A stretch of 64,000 nucleotides of DNA from Alphaproteobacteria bacterium (GCA_027485915.1 JAIXQA010000055.1:1-64000); one strand, 5' to 3'; positions 13,080 to 21,957 are shown, counted from the first letter of the stretch. Translations and numbers: made by a program. Notes: a model not told the origin generated them from the sequence alone.

Positions 13080-13904
13080 ATGGTCATGGACTGGGGTGTT
13101 CCCCCGCAAACGGGACCTGGGGGGATATCAGCGCAAACGCGACTGATGACGCGTTTAGCCGCTGTCGCGGTTTGGCTGGTACTTGGCTTTGCGCTTTTGT
13201 CGACGCAACCCCAAGAGCTACCGTCTTTTGAGCCTGCAGGTGTGGCAGCTGTCCGGCTTGAGCCATTGGTACGCCCGCCCGCAGCCACGGTTTCGGCCCC
13301 TCGGCAGCCTGCAGCTGCCTCCGTGAAGGATGCAAAAGGCGCGATGGCCCTGGCCCAATCAAATAATGCGGCGCGGAAAGTAAATCTCTCGGTTCGGGGC
13401 AGCCCAAGCGCTGCAAGCGGGGTTGGACGGGGGCAAAGCTCAACTGCCGCCCCGGTTGGTATTGCCAGCGGCCCACCTAGTGCTACTGGGGCCAGCCAAG
13501 CCAATATAGGTCCATCCCATCCGAGCCTTACCCCGCAAAGCCAGGCCATCATCAAAGCACAAGCCTGTGCGCAAATTGACATGAAGGATCGGCCGCCCGA
13601 CTGCCCGCCCAATGCCGAGCTAAAGCGCCTGTTACAAGCCGCCCGAGGGCCAAAGTATCGCCCTGAAAATGCCGAAGGCTTTTCACGCAATGAGTTGCGC
13701 TGGCGTGATATTCCGCCGCCTTGCTTGGAGGATGGTCAAAAGGTCAAAATGACAGGGATGGGGGCCTGCGTGCGCTTTGGAAATACACCGTCGCGCGTGC
13801 GCTCGCCGCAGGAGATTTGCGAAGCCAAAGGCCTTGGCGGCTGTGCACCCGTGCCGTCACAAGCCGCAGTCAATGCGGCGGTGAAGCAGGCTAAAGGGCA
13901 ATGA
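13080..13904 (+). CDS. Membrane-anchored protein with C-terminal CAQI...CP cysteine module
   Basis: A 274-residue protein of no family I recognise. One hydrophobic segment (about 25-41) is followed by an Ala/Pro-rich periplasmic stretch and a C-terminal domain with five cysteines: CAQID, then DCPP about ten residues later, PPPC, GACVRF and GLGGCAP. A closely similar cysteine pattern ends the Pro-rich protein at 42764-44236. The architecture (cytoplasmic start, single helix, long proline-rich linker, small C-terminal domain) recalls TonB-type proteins, but no TonB domain is visible. ATG 13080 is the longest start; 13146 is an alternative. Real coding status is supported by the shared module. 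Confidence 0.65.
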   Translation: MVMDWGVPPQTGPGGISAQTRLMTRLAAVAVWLVLGFALLSTQPQELPSFEPAGVAAVRLEPLVRPPAATVSAPRQPAAASVKDAKGAMALAQSNNAARKVNLSVRGSPSAASGVGRGQSSTAAPVGIASGPPSATGASQANIGPSHPSLTPQSQAIIKAQACAQIDMKDRPPDCPPNAELKRLLQAARGPKYRPENAEGFSRNELRWRDIPPPCLEDGQKVKMTGMGACVRFGNTPSRVRSPQEICEAKGLGGCAPVPSQAAVNAAVKQAKGQ

Positions 13905-13970
13905 GCTCTTAGTCCTTTGCGTCAGTGCAAATGGGTTTGCACACGGGCCTGTATGAATTAGGGTCGGCGC

Positions 13971-14495
13971 ATGATCACATCCGCGCCGGTCCTTACGACC
14001 CCTAACCTTACACTCCGTGGCCATACAGTGGAAGACTATGACCGCTTAGCGGCCATGTGGGCAGACCCGCAGGTGATCCAACATATCGGCGGTCGGGCCT
14101 CGACTGCGCAAGAAGCTTGGTTTCGCTTGTTGCGTTATTTGGGCCATTGGCCCGCCTTGGGCTATGGCTATTGGGCGGTGTGCGACAAGGAGACGGGCCT
14201 TTATATCGGTGATGTTGGCCTTGCTGATCATAAGCGCGGCATACATCCAGAGTTTGATGCCACACCTGAAGCAGGCTGGGTGATCACGCCTAATATGGCA
14301 GGCAAGGGGCTTGCGACAGAGGCAACCCAAGCCATTCTCGATTGGTATGAGGCCAGCTATGGCCGCGCACGCACGGTCTGCATGATTGAGTCGGTGCATG
14401 CAGGCTCCATCAGGGTCGCCAATAAACTGGGCTATGAGCGCTTCGCCGAGATCACGCTGGCGGCAGGCCCGGTTAGTTTGTTTCAGCGCCTTTGA
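13971..14495 (+). CDS. GNAT acetyltransferase, RimJ/RimL-like
   Basis: A 174-residue acetyltransferase. The opening LTTPNLTLRGHTVEDYDRLAAMWADPQVI is the RimJ/RimL subtype (PF13302-like). The acetyl-CoA site lies in AGWVITPNMAGKGLATEATQAI, where the usual (Q/R)xxGxG/A is altered to NMAGKGLA. SIRVANKLGYERFAE at the end is the conserved last helix and strand. The substrate could be a ribosomal protein N-terminus or an amine; sequence does not tell. Its 3' end overlaps the convergent DUF3297 gene by 23 bases. Confidence 0.85.
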   Translation: MITSAPVLTTPNLTLRGHTVEDYDRLAAMWADPQVIQHIGGRASTAQEAWFRLLRYLGHWPALGYGYWAVCDKETGLYIGDVGLADHKRGIHPEFDATPEAGWVITPNMAGKGLATEATQAILDWYEASYGRARTVCMIESVHAGSIRVANKLGYERFAEITLAAGPVSLFQRL

Positions 14496-14736
14496 TCCAA
14501 GCCTCAACCGGGCCCTTTTGCAGGATCGTCAACGGATTGCCCTTGCGGTCGACCTTATTGCCTAGAGCCAAACGCACCCAACCTTCAGAAATGCAATATT
14601 CCTCCACATTGGTCTTTTCCTCGCCCTTAAAGCGGATCCCGACACCTTTGGCCAAGATCTCTTCATTATAATAGGGGCTGCGTGGATTGACGCTGAGGCG
14701 GTCGGGCAGGGCGGTGGGGCTGGTTTCATCGGTCAT
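14473..14736 (-). CDS. DUF3297 family small protein
   Basis: An 87-residue protein that matches DUF3297 by eye: LPDRLSVNPRSPYYNEEIL at the start, GVGIRFKGEEKTNVEEYC in the middle and GNPLTILQKGPVEAW at the end. The family is found mainly in proteobacteria, and I know of no described function. No signal peptide or membrane segment, so it should be cytosolic. It is convergent with, and overlaps, the GNAT gene by 23 bases, and is followed upstream by the MazF/MazE pair on the same strand. Confidence 0.8.
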   Translation of the reverse strand: MTDETSPTALPDRLSVNPRSPYYNEEILAKGVGIRFKGEEKTNVEEYCISEGWVRLALGNKVDRKGNPLTILQKGPVEAWIKGAETN

Positions 14737-14789
14737 GCCCGCTGCTTAGCCTAATGCGGGCGCGAACCTCAAGGGGGCGGTGTAGTGGG

Positions 14790-15116
14790 CTAGGTTAGGA
14801 TTGTTGCAACCCGTGCCATCACGTCCGCAAGAATGGGGGCTGGTAGTTGATCGACTTTTCGGCCTCCGCGTTCGGCAATGTCTAATACACGCGGCTGGTC
14901 GCACCGGATAATGCCGGTGGTTTGAATACCCGAGATCGGGACGGCAAAGCCTAAACGCCGCGCGAAGTTTCCGCCATTCGTAATGGGCAAAACGATTGGC
15001 AATTTGGTTGCAAGATTGAAGGCCGTTGGGGAAATGATCAGGACGGGCCTGCTACCTCTTTGTTCGCGCCCCAATGTTGGGTCTAAGGACACCAGATATA
15101 TGTCGCCTCTGTTCAC
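14790..15116 (-). CDS. MazF/PemK-type toxin (mRNA endonuclease)
   Basis: A 108-residue toxin of the MazF/PemK/ChpB family, ribosome-independent RNA endonucleases. The start RGDIYLVSLDPTLGREQRGSRPVLIIS is the family hallmark, with the catalytic arginine in the QRGSRPVL segment. PIVLPITNG and the conserved TTGIIRCDQPRVLDI follow, the latter carrying the catalytic Thr. It starts at GTG 15116 and overlaps the antitoxin stop by four bases (GTGA), so it is translationally coupled to the upstream antitoxin. Length is normal and no lesion is visible, so it is probably active. Confidence 0.92.
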   Translation of the reverse strand: MNRGDIYLVSLDPTLGREQRGSRPVLIISPTAFNLATKLPIVLPITNGGNFARRLGFAVPISGIQTTGIIRCDQPRVLDIAERGGRKVDQLPAPILADVMARVATILT

Positions 15117-15370
15117 AGAAGCTCTCCACCAACCGATGGTGCATCCAGCCAGTCACGGTCTTCCTGTGAGGTGCCATCACTATAGTCAGATTGAGCCAAA
15201 AGCTCTTCGAGGCTATATCGGATGGGTGAAGCGGCTTCGACCACCAGTTTCGTGCCATCCAGCGTGACACCCACACTTGAACCGGCTTGCAATTGCATGA
15301 CATCCAGAAGCGCTGGTGGAACAGCAAGCATCACGGAGCCGCCAACTTTGCGAAGTTTTGTGGTGTGCAT
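15113..15370 (-). CDS. MazE/ChpS-type antitoxin (AbrB fold)
   Basis: An 85-residue antitoxin. The N-terminal half, TTKLRKVGGSVMLAVPPALLDVMQLQAGSSV, is a swapped-hairpin AbrB DNA-binding domain of the ChpS/MazE type. The acidic C-terminus (YSDGTSQEDRDWLD) is the usual toxin-wrapping tail. GAGGATCGAAGG lies just before ATG 15370. A perfect inverted repeat at 15386-15407, directly upstream, is a likely site where the antitoxin-toxin complex represses its own promoter. Confidence 0.9.
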   Translation of the reverse strand: MHTTKLRKVGGSVMLAVPPALLDVMQLQAGSSVGVTLDGTKLVVEAASPIRYSLEELLAQSDYSDGTSQEDRDWLDAPSVGGELL

Positions 15371-15385
15371 GGCCTTCGATCCTCT

Positions 15386-15407
15386 ATGTTATATTTTTAG
15401 ATAACAT
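15386..15407. promoter_or_regulatory. Inverted repeat, candidate operator of the toxin-antitoxin pair
   Basis: ATGTTAT (15386-15392) and ATAACAT (15401-15407) form a perfect 7-base inverted repeat with an AT-rich 8-base centre. It ends 15 bases before the antitoxin start codon, where a promoter would lie. MazE-type antitoxins bind such palindromes; the assignment here is inference from position. Confidence 0.5.
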
Positions 15408-15478
15408 GGATATAGTCTCTGCGCAACCAATCCGGACCAATGGGTTGCCCATTACGAAATTGGCGATATAAGGTAATT

Positions 15479-15988
15479 ATGACATGGACGCCTACCTTTG
15501 ATACCCTAATCGGCGCTTTGGGCCTGGGGGCATCTTTGGTTGGGATTTGGGTCTCCTATATGTCGCGGAAGGAAGCTATCCTTGCTAAGAAGGCAGCCGA
15601 AAGTGCGGATACTGCCGCCCAAACAGCCAGAGACTCGGTTCGCAGAGAGGATAGCAAAGCAAAACTACTTACCAAGTTGACGCAACTTCTTTCGACGTCG
15701 AACACGATGTGGCGGAATCCAGGAAATCTGGTGGAAAAGGAGTTTGAGCCTATGCAAATTGAGCTGAGACGGGAACTCTCGAATTGTGCGAATGCTGCTG
15801 CGGGAAATTATCCTGACATTCAGGAACGACTTCGGAATGCGACCATCAGTTTGGACGATCTGTTCGAAAGCCAAGTTGGCGATGAGGAAGACGTTAAGGA
15901 TGCCCGAAAGCGCTTGATTCAGTCCATTGGAAATACTATTTCTGATATCCACGGTGAGCTTGAATTGGGAACACATGATCATGGATGA
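15479..15988 (+). CDS. Hypothetical protein with one membrane segment and helical body
   Basis: A 169-residue protein of no family I recognise. The ATG at 15479 has AAGG seven bases upstream, and is preferred over an earlier in-frame ATG at 15440. Residues about 8-28 (TLIGALGLGASLVGIWVSYMS) form a transmembrane helix. A charged, alanine-rich helical stretch follows (RKEAILAKKAAESADTAAQ), probably a coiled coil, and then a mixed helical domain. The stop overlaps the next gene, so the two are probably made together. Codon use is less GC-biased than neighbours, suggesting acquired DNA next to the toxin-antitoxin pair. Confidence 0.7.
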   Translation: MTWTPTFDTLIGALGLGASLVGIWVSYMSRKEAILAKKAAESADTAAQTARDSVRREDSKAKLLTKLTQLLSTSNTMWRNPGNLVEKEFEPMQIELRRELSNCANAAAGNYPDIQERLRNATISLDDLFESQVGDEEDVKDARKRLIQSIGNTISDIHGELELGTHDHG

Positions 15989-16400
15989 GAATGTATCTGC
16001 CCTCTATTCCCTCTTGCTCGACAAAACCCGTGATGGGTCGCTTGGATGGGCTGTGACGGATGGCGGGACTGCCTTCATTGCGCCCGTTGGTAATCAGACT
16101 GTCAAGATTGGTGGTATTCGGGCCAAATCAAAGCAAATTTCATCTGGAAGCGGACTTGCAGGCTTTGTGAACGATTGGGATCGGCAGCCTACTATTGTTG
16201 TTTACGACAGCAAGTTGAATATGGTGGCCTCTGGTGGCGTCAATGGTCAACCAATCCAAAACGCTTTGGCTTCGATCAGCCCATTTGAGATTGAGAATAT
16301 TTCCAGTCCGCGCTTGCTTGAACTGGCTGATCTGCTGGCATTAAAGTATGGAAAACGATCTAGCGTGCAACAACTAGTTGAGACGTTAAAGGCAAGCTAG
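15981..16400 (+). CDS. Hypothetical protein, partner of the upstream membrane gene
   Basis: A 139-residue soluble protein of no family I recognise. The first half looks beta-rich (LGWAVTDGGTAFIAPVGNQTVKIGG; PTIVVYDSKLNMVASGGVNG). The end is helical (SPRLLELADLLALKYG). The opening ALYSLLLDKTRDGSLGW resembles the start of small proteins often found in mobile or defence regions, but I cannot name one. It overlaps the upstream stop codon by eight bases, with GGGA ten bases before ATG 15981; ATG 15975 is an alternative. A 358-base gap follows before rpsJ. Confidence 0.7.
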   Translation: MDENVSALYSLLLDKTRDGSLGWAVTDGGTAFIAPVGNQTVKIGGIRAKSKQISSGSGLAGFVNDWDRQPTIVVYDSKLNMVASGGVNGQPIQNALASISPFEIENISSPRLLELADLLALKYGKRSSVQQLVETLKAS

Positions 16401-16758
16401 GTTGCTGATGGCGGTTTGTGACCACCCCCACTGCACCCCGTCTGATAGATACCCTTTACAAAACAGACTCACCTAGCTAGTAACGCCGCTCTTGCTTGGA
16501 CCGGCTGTGGAGAACTTCAATGTTCTTCAGACGCGGGACGATAAAAGCGCAGGGTTCATACCGCCGAAAAGGGTATGTCGCCTCTGATGGCGCGGTCATA
16601 CGCGTCTTTGCTTCTTCGACCCCGTCAGATGGCTTTTCCAGCTAAAATTAAGTTTGCGCAGCCTGATGCGTCGCCGGTCAAAATGGCGTCGTAGCGGGCT
16701 TCGTTCGATGTTTGACATGCGGTCCTATCGTTTGGATGACCGCTTCGCGAGGGTAAAT
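16401..16758 (+). other. Leader region of the S10 ribosomal protein operon
   Basis: About 358 bases with no convincing gene. It holds a small inverted repeat, CATACC (16557-16562) with GGTATG (16572-16577). It also contains a 39-codon open frame from ATG 16575 to TAG at 16692-16694 with no recognisable product. TTGACA at 16712-16717 could be a -35 box, but I see no good -10 partner at 16-18 bases. The operon promoter must lie in this stretch or further upstream. Confidence 0.4.
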
Positions 16759-17067
16759 ATGGCTCAACAGACCATCCGGATCAGGCTCAAAGCCTTCGAC
16801 CACCGGGCGCTGGATCAGTCCGCCAAGGAGATCGTCTCCACGGCAAAGCGCACTGGCGCAATGGTACGAGGCCCCGTGCCTTTGCCAACGCGCATTGAAC
16901 GTTTCACCGTAAACCGCTCGCCACACGTCGATAAGAAGTCGCGCGAGCAGTTTGAAATCCGCACGCACAAGCGCGTGCTCGACATCGTAGACCCAACACC
17001 ACAAACGGTGGACGCGCTGATGAAGCTCGACCTCGCTGCCGGTGTTGACGTCCAAATTAGTCTGTAA
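16759..17067 (+). CDS. rpsJ: Small ribosomal subunit protein S10
   Basis: 102 residues, a complete S10, which sits in the 30S head and, as NusE, joins antitermination complexes. [21 protein letters not shown] and the loop [29 protein letters not shown] are diagnostic. GAGGG six bases before ATG 16759 fixes the start; the longer open frame from 16654 is not supported. First gene of the S10-spc-alpha run. In many alphaproteobacteria tuf lies directly upstream; here an unrelated gene pair does. Confidence 0.97.
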   Translation: MAQQTIRIRLKAFDHRALDQSAKEIVSTAKRTGAMVRGPVPLPTRIERFTVNRSPHVDKKSREQFEIRTHKRVLDIVDPTPQTVDALMKLDLAAGVDVQISL

Positions 17068-17078
17068 GGGCGCCGGCT

Positions 17079-17825
17079 ATGCGTACAGGATTGATCGCAA
17101 AGAAAATGGGCATGACCCGCGTGTTTGCTGCCGATGGCGCACACGTGCCTGTCACTGTCCTGGCTCTCGAAGGCTGCCAAGTAGTTGCCCAAAAGACCGA
17201 TGACAAAGACGGCTACACCGCTTTGCAAGTGGGCGCTGGTGCCCGCAAGGCAAAGAACGTCACTCAGCCCATGCGTGGGCATTATGCCAAGGCCAGCGTA
17301 GAGCCTAAAGCGAAGCTGCGTGAGTTCCGCGTCAGCGCCGACAATTTGGTCGACGTCGGCATGGAATTGACCGCTGACCACTTCTTGCCAGGCCAAAAGG
17401 TCGATGTCTCGGGCATCACCATCGGTCGCGGCTTTACCGGTGCGATGAAGCGCTGGAACTTCGGTGGTTTGCGCGCAACGCACGGTGTGTCACTGTCTCA
17501 CCGTTCACATGGTTCGACCGGTCAGCGCCAAGATCCAGGTAAGGTTTTCAAGGGCAAGAAGATGGCTGGACACTATGGTGTTGAGCGCGTCACCACCCAA
17601 AACCTTGTCATCGTGCGTACCGATGTTGAGCGTGGCTTGATCCTGATCCGTGGCGCCGTTCCAGGTGCTGAAGGTTCTTGGGTTGAAATCCGTGATGCGG
17701 TGAAGTCTGCAGCACCTGCTGACCTGCCAAAGCCAGCCGCTTTCCGTAAGCCAGGCGATCTGAAAATCGTTCAAGCTGACGCGGAAGTCGCGGCTCCTGT
17801 CGAAACTCAAGAGGGAGCCGAATAA
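17079..17825 (+). CDS. rplC: Large ribosomal subunit protein L3
   Basis: 248 residues, longer than the 209 of E. coli because of a C-terminal extension rich in Ala, Pro and Glu, common in alphaproteobacteria. L3 starts 50S assembly and reaches the peptidyl transferase centre with its central loop, here [20 protein letters not shown] followed by [18 protein letters not shown]. The N-terminus [14 protein letters not shown] is typical. The stop shares one base with the rplD start (TAATG). Confidence 0.97.
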   Translation: MRTGLIAKKMGMTRVFAADGAHVPVTVLALEGCQVVAQKTDDKDGYTALQVGAGARKAKNVTQPMRGHYAKASVEPKAKLREFRVSADNLVDVGMELTADHFLPGQKVDVSGITIGRGFTGAMKRWNFGGLRATHGVSLSHRSHGSTGQRQDPGKVFKGKKMAGHYGVERVTTQNLVIVRTDVERGLILIRGAVPGAEGSWVEIRDAVKSAAPADLPKPAAFRKPGDLKIVQADAEVAAPVETQEGAE

Positions 17826-18463
17826 TGAAACTCGACGTCCTGAAATTAGATGGCAGCAAGGCTGGCTCGGTAGAGCTGGACGACGCCATCTTTGGTGTGG
17901 CACCTCGTGCCGACATCCTGCACCGTGTGGTGCGCTATCAATTGGCCAAGCGCCGCGCTGGTACGCATGACACCCAAAATCGTGGCGAAGTCTCGCGCAC
18001 GCATTCTAAGTTCGGCAAGCAAAAGGGTTCGGGCGGCGCACGTCACGGTTCCCGCAACGCGCCGATCTTCCGGGGCGGTGGCGTGGCTCACGGCCCGCAC
18101 CCACGTTCACATGCACATAGCTTGAACAAAAAAGTTCGCGCTTTGGGCATGAAAATGGCACTCTCGGCTAAGGCTGCTGAAGGTTCGCTGATCATTCTGG
18201 ATCAAGCCGCCCTCGACGCGCCAAAGACGAAGGTGTTGTTGGAAAACTTCGGCAAGCTCGGCCTGACCAATGCTTTGGTTATCGGCGGCGCGCAAGTCGA
18301 CACCAATTTCCAACTCGCAGCCCGCAACGTTCCAAATGTGGACGTTTTGCCAGCTGCAGGCCTCAATGTTTATGACGTCCTGCGTCGCCACAAGCTGGTT
18401 TTGTCGCGTGAAGCGATTGAAGCCATCTCGGCACGCTTTGCAAGCAAAGGGGAGGCTGCATAA
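17825..18463 (+). CDS. rplD: Large ribosomal subunit protein L4
   Basis: 212 residues. L4 lines the peptide exit tunnel; its tunnel loop is [19 protein letters not shown] followed by [15 protein letters not shown]. In E. coli L4 also represses the S10 operon, but the alphaproteobacterial leader here shows no recognisable copy of that control structure. It overlaps both neighbours by one base, showing tight translational coupling. Confidence 0.97.
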   Translation: MKLDVLKLDGSKAGSVELDDAIFGVAPRADILHRVVRYQLAKRRAGTHDTQNRGEVSRTHSKFGKQKGSGGARHGSRNAPIFRGGGVAHGPHPRSHAHSLNKKVRALGMKMALSAKAAEGSLIILDQAALDAPKTKVLLENFGKLGLTNALVIGGAQVDTNFQLAARNVPNVDVLPAAGLNVYDVLRRHKLVLSREAIEAISARFASKGEAA

Positions 18464-18759
18464 TGGCACTTTCCGAACGCCACTACGATACCATCCTGGC
18501 CCCTTGGATCACGGAAAAGGGCACTTTGCTCTCCGAAGTGAACCAAGTGATCTTCCAGGTACCGCTGACGGCAACCAAGCCAGCCATTAAAGAAGCTGTT
18601 GAAGCGCTCTTTAAGGTAAAGGTGAAAGCCGTCAACACCATTCGCGTTCAAGGCAAGACCAAGCGCTTCAAGGGCGTGATGGGCAAGCGGAACGACTTCA
18701 AGAAAGCAATCATCACGCTGGTCGAAGGCGAGACGATTGATGTGACGACGGGGCTCTAA
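18463..18759 (+). CDS. rplW: Large ribosomal subunit protein L23
   Basis: 98 residues. L23 sits at the tunnel exit and docks trigger factor and [24 protein letters not shown] and [15 protein letters not shown] match the family. Its start codon shares a base with the rplD stop; rplB follows after three bases. Confidence 0.97.
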   Translation: MALSERHYDTILAPWITEKGTLLSEVNQVIFQVPLTATKPAIKEAVEALFKVKVKAVNTIRVQGKTKRFKGVMGKRNDFKKAIITLVEGETIDVTTGL

Positions 18760-18762
18760 GGA

Positions 18763-19596
18763 ATGGCACTCAAGACATTCAAGCCGACCTCTGAAGGTCG
18801 TCGCCAGTTGGTGATCGTGGATCGCAAGTCCTTGTACAAGGGCAAGCCGATCAAAGCGTTGACCGAAGGCTTGACCAAAACGGGTGGTCGCAACAACACC
18901 GGCCGCGTAACCTCGTTCCGTTCGGGCGGTGGTCACAAGCGCACCTATCGCATCATCGACTTCAAGCGTCGTAAATGGGATATGCCAGCAACGGTTGAGC
19001 GTTTGGAATATGATCCAAACCGCACCGCCTTCATCGCACTGATCAAGTACGAAGATGGTGAGCTGTCCTACATCGTGGCCCCGCAGCGCCTCGCCGTTGG
19101 TGACACCATTGTCGCCGGCGAAAAGGTCGACGTGAAGCCAGGCAACGCCATGTTGTTGAAGTCGATCCCAGTGGGTACGATCATTCACAACGTCGAAATG
19201 AAGCCTTTGAAGGGCGCTCAGATCGCACGTTCGGCTGGTTGCTACGTCCAATTGGTTGGCCGCGACACCGGTTATGCTCAGATCCGCTTGTCCTCGGGCG
19301 AGTTGCGCATGGTTCCAGATAGCTGCATCGCTACCATTGGTGCAGTCTCCAACCCAGACAATATGAACGAAAACTCGGGTAAGGCCGGTCGTTCGCGTTG
19401 GTTGGGCATTCGTCCTTCGGTTCGTGGTGTTGCCATGAACCCGGTTGACCACCCACATGGCGGCGGCGAAGGCCGTACCTCTGGCGGTCGCCACCCCGTA
19501 ACCCCTTGGGGTAAGAAAACCCGCGGTCCTAAAACCCGCAGCAACACGACGACTGACCGGTTGATTATCCGTCGTCGTCACGAAAAGAAGGCTTAA
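18763..19596 (+). CDS. rplB: Large ribosomal subunit protein L2
   Basis: 277 residues, the usual length. L2 joins the subunits and supports the peptidyl transferase centre. [19 protein letters not shown] and the C-terminal [16 protein letters not shown] with its conserved histidine are diagnostic. Lies between rplW and rpsS with only a few bases on either side. Confidence 0.97.
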   Translation: MALKTFKPTSEGRRQLVIVDRKSLYKGKPIKALTEGLTKTGGRNNTGRVTSFRSGGGHKRTYRIIDFKRRKWDMPATVERLEYDPNRTAFIALIKYEDGELSYIVAPQRLAVGDTIVAGEKVDVKPGNAMLLKSIPVGTIIHNVEMKPLKGAQIARSAGCYVQLVGRDTGYAQIRLSSGELRMVPDSCIATIGAVSNPDNMNENSGKAGRSRWLGIRPSVRGVAMNPVDHPHGGGEGRTSGGRHPVTPWGKKTRGPKTRSNTTTDRLIIRRRHEKKA

Positions 19597-19600
19597 GACT

Positions 19601-19879
19601 ATGCCTCGTTCGGTATGGAAAGGTCCGTTTGTGGACGGTTACCTCCTCGCCAAGGCGGAGAAGGCGACGGATTCTCCCCGTCGTGAAGCGATCAAAACCT
19701 GGTCGCGTCGCTCCACCATCATGCCTCAGTTCATTGGCCTGACCTTCCAGGTTCACAATGGTCACAAGTTTGTGCCTGTGAACGTTTCGGAAGAAATGGT
19801 TGGCCATAAGTTCGGCGAATTTGCTCCAACCCGTACCTATTTCGGTCACGGCGCGGACAAGAAGTCGAAGCGGAGGTAG
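19601..19879 (+). CDS. rpsS: Small ribosomal subunit protein S19
   Basis: 92 residues. S19 forms a head complex with S13. [16 protein letters not shown] at the start, [19 protein letters not shown] in the middle and [17 protein letters not shown] at the end are classic. Four bases separate it from rplB, and rplV follows after four bases. Confidence 0.97.
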   Translation: MPRSVWKGPFVDGYLLAKAEKATDSPRREAIKTWSRRSTIMPQFIGLTFQVHNGHKFVPVNVSEEMVGHKFGEFAPTRTYFGHGADKKSKRR

Positions 19880-19883
19880 GCGC

Positions 19884-20264
19884 ATGTCAAAAGCAAAAAC
19901 CCCTCGCGCCTTGTCTGACAAGGAAGCTTTGGCCCAAGCCCGCAACCTGCGGACCAGCGGTCAAAAGCTGAACTTGGTCGCACAAAGCATTCGTGGCTTG
20001 AAAGTGGACAAGGCCTTGGCTGAACTTCAGTTTTCGCCAAAGCGCATTGCCATCGACGTTCGCAAATGCCTGCAATCGGCCATCGCAAACGCCGAAAATA
20101 ACCATGGCCTCGATATCGATGCTCTGGTCGTTGCCCAAGCCTATGTCGGCAAAGGTCTGGTTATGAAGCGTATGAACACCCGGGCTCGCGGTCGCGGCGC
20201 TCGTATTGAAAAGCCCTTCTCGCACATCACCATCGTTGTGCGTGAGATGGAAGGAGCGGCCTGA
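19884..20264 (+). CDS. rplV: Large ribosomal subunit protein L22
   Basis: 126 residues. L22 lines the exit tunnel through a beta hairpin, here [20 protein letters not shown]. The start at 19884 is set by GGAGG shortly upstream; the open frame reaches back into rpsS, but that part is a shadow. The stop codon shares one base with the rpsC start. Confidence 0.97.
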   Translation: MSKAKTPRALSDKEALAQARNLRTSGQKLNLVAQSIRGLKVDKALAELQFSPKRIAIDVRKCLQSAIANAENNHGLDIDALVVAQAYVGKGLVMKRMNTRARGRGARIEKPFSHITIVVREMEGAA

Positions 20265-21055
20265 TGGGTCAGAAGGTCAATCCAATCAGCATGCGTCTGG
20301 GCATTAACCGGACGTGGGACAGCCGCTGGTATGCTAACACAGGCGAATATGCGAAGCTTCTGCATGAAGACATCGCGGTTCGCGCCTTCTTGAAGAAGAA
20401 GCTGAAACAAGCTGGTGTGTCGCGCATCGTGATCGAGCGTCCACATAAGAAGTGCCGCGTGACGGTTTATACAGCGCGTCCGGGTATTGTTATCGGCAAA
20501 AAAGGCGAAGACATTCAAAAGCTTCGTAAGGATCTGACCGGGATCGTCAAGGACGCGGAAGTATTCTTGAACTTGGTCGAAATCCGCAAGCCAGAGCTCG
20601 ATGCAACCTTGGTTGCTGAAAGCGTTGCCCAACAGCTCGAGCGTCGCGTGGCTTTCCGCCGTGCGATGAAGCGCGCGATGCAATCTTCCATGCGCATGGG
20701 CGCTGGCGGGATCCGCATCACGGTTGCTGGTCGTTTGGGCGGTGCTGAAATCGCACGGACCGAATGGTATCGTGAAGGTCGCGTGCCTTTGCATACCCTG
20801 CGGGCGGATGTGGATTATGGCGTCGCAGAAGCCACCACCGCTTATGGCATCATCGGCATCAAATGCTGGGTCTTCAAAGGCGAAATCTTTGAGCGCGACC
20901 CAATGGCTCAAGACAAGCGTGCTGCTGAAGTGGGTGACGCACGTCCCCGCCGCGACAATGATCGTGAAGATCGTCGTCCACGCAATGATCGCAACGATCG
21001 TGACAACCGTGGCCGTGGCCGTGGTCGTGGCGACGCGGCTCAAGCTGGCGCGTAA
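20264..21055 (+). CDS. rpsC: Small ribosomal subunit protein S3
   Basis: 263 residues, about 30 more than E. coli S3. The KH domain carries [20 protein letters not shown], and the second domain [20 protein letters not shown]. The C-terminal tail from about residue 225 is a low-complexity run of Arg, Asp and Asn ending in an Arg-Gly repeat (RGRGRGRGD); such disordered tails occur in alphaproteobacterial S3. S3 helps unwind mRNA at the entry site. Confidence 0.97.
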   Translation: MGQKVNPISMRLGINRTWDSRWYANTGEYAKLLHEDIAVRAFLKKKLKQAGVSRIVIERPHKKCRVTVYTARPGIVIGKKGEDIQKLRKDLTGIVKDAEVFLNLVEIRKPELDATLVAESVAQQLERRVAFRRAMKRAMQSSMRMGAGGIRITVAGRLGGAEIARTEWYREGRVPLHTLRADVDYGVAEATTAYGIIGIKCWVFKGEIFERDPMAQDKRAAEVGDARPRRDNDREDRRPRNDRNDRDNRGRGRGRGDAAQAGA

Positions 21056-21070
21056 GGGAGGAACTGAAAC

Positions 21071-21493
21071 ATGTTGTCACCTAAACGTACCCGCTTCCGC
21101 AAGCAGTTCAAAGGCCGCATCCATGGTGCTGCGACCGGCGGGGCTACCCTGTCGTTCGGCATGTATGGTTTGAAGGCTTTGGCCCCTGAGCGCGTCACCG
21201 CGCGTCAGATCGAAGCTTGCCGCCGTGCCATCACGCGTCAAATGAAGCGTCAAGGCAAAGTCTGGATCCGTATTTATCCAGATGTGCCAGTGTCCAAGAA
21301 GCCAAACGAAGTTCGGATGGGTAAGGGCAAAGGTTCACCAGAATTTTGGGCCGCACGGGTAAAGCCTGGTCGGATCATGTTCGAAATCGACGGTGTTGCA
21401 CAAGAGATTGCAGAAGAAGCATTGCGCCTCGGCGCTGCGAAACTGCCCATCGCGTGCAAGATCATTTCACGTGCCGACTTCGGTCTGGCGTAA
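21071..21493 (+). CDS. rplP: Large ribosomal subunit protein L16
   Basis: 140 residues. L16 organises the A-site region near the peptidyl transferase centre. [19 protein letters not shown] and [19 protein letters not shown] are diagnostic. GGGAGG lies nine bases upstream of ATG 21071. Confidence 0.97.
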   Translation: MLSPKRTRFRKQFKGRIHGAATGGATLSFGMYGLKALAPERVTARQIEACRRAITRQMKRQGKVWIRIYPDVPVSKKPNEVRMGKGKGSPEFWAARVKPGRIMFEIDGVAQEIAEEALRLGAAKLPIACKIISRADFGLA

Positions 21494-21506
21494 GGGAGCG
21501 TCCACT

Positions 21507-21707
21507 ATGAAAGCCGCTAACGCGCGGGCTTTGACGCCCGACCAATTGCAAGAAGAGCTGCTCAAGCTGAAAAAAGAGCAATTCAACTTGCGTTTCCAAC
21601 GTGCGACAGGTCAACTTGAAAAGACCCATCGCATCAACCAGGTCCGCAAGGACATCGCGCTCGTCAAGACGATGATGCGCGAGAAGACCACAGCAACGGC
21701 TGTTTAA
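21507..21707 (+). CDS. rpmC: Large ribosomal subunit protein L29
   Basis: 66 residues, all helical, near the tunnel exit. [20 protein letters not shown] and [17 protein letters not shown] are the family core. The start at 21507 follows GGGAGCG; the longer open frame overlaps rplP and is not used. Confidence 0.96.
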   Translation: MKAANARALTPDQLQEELLKLKKEQFNLRFQRATGQLEKTHRINQVRKDIALVKTMMREKTTATAV

Positions 21708-21717
21708 GGAGTAATCG

Positions 21718-21957
21718 ATGCCAAAGCGTATGATGCAGGGCGTCGTGGTGAGCGACAAAGGCGATAAATCCATCGTCGTGAAGGTTGAACGTACCTTCCT
21801 CCACCCAGTCCTTAAAAAGACGGTGCGCCGCTCGAAGCGCTACCATGCCCACGATGACGCAAATGCGTACAAAACGGGTGAGGTCGTGCAGATCCAGGAA
21901 TGCCCGCCTAAGTCCAAACTGAAGCGGTGGGAAGTGATTGGTCGCGTCGGCAGCTAG
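21718..21957 (+). CDS. rpsQ: Small ribosomal subunit protein S17
   Basis: 79 residues, an OB-fold primary rRNA-binding protein. [20 protein letters not shown] and [20 protein letters not shown] match. AAGGAG lies six bases before the ATG. The 36-base gap to rplN is the largest in this part of the operon. Confidence 0.97.
   Translation: MPKRMMQGVVVSDKGDKSIVVKVERTFLHPVLKKTVRRSKRYHAHDDANAYKTGEVVQIQECPPKSKLKRWEVIGRVGS

Noticed and set aside
18370-19581. 403-codon minus-strand open frame
   Set aside because: Shadow across rplD, rplW and rplB, all of which are certain.
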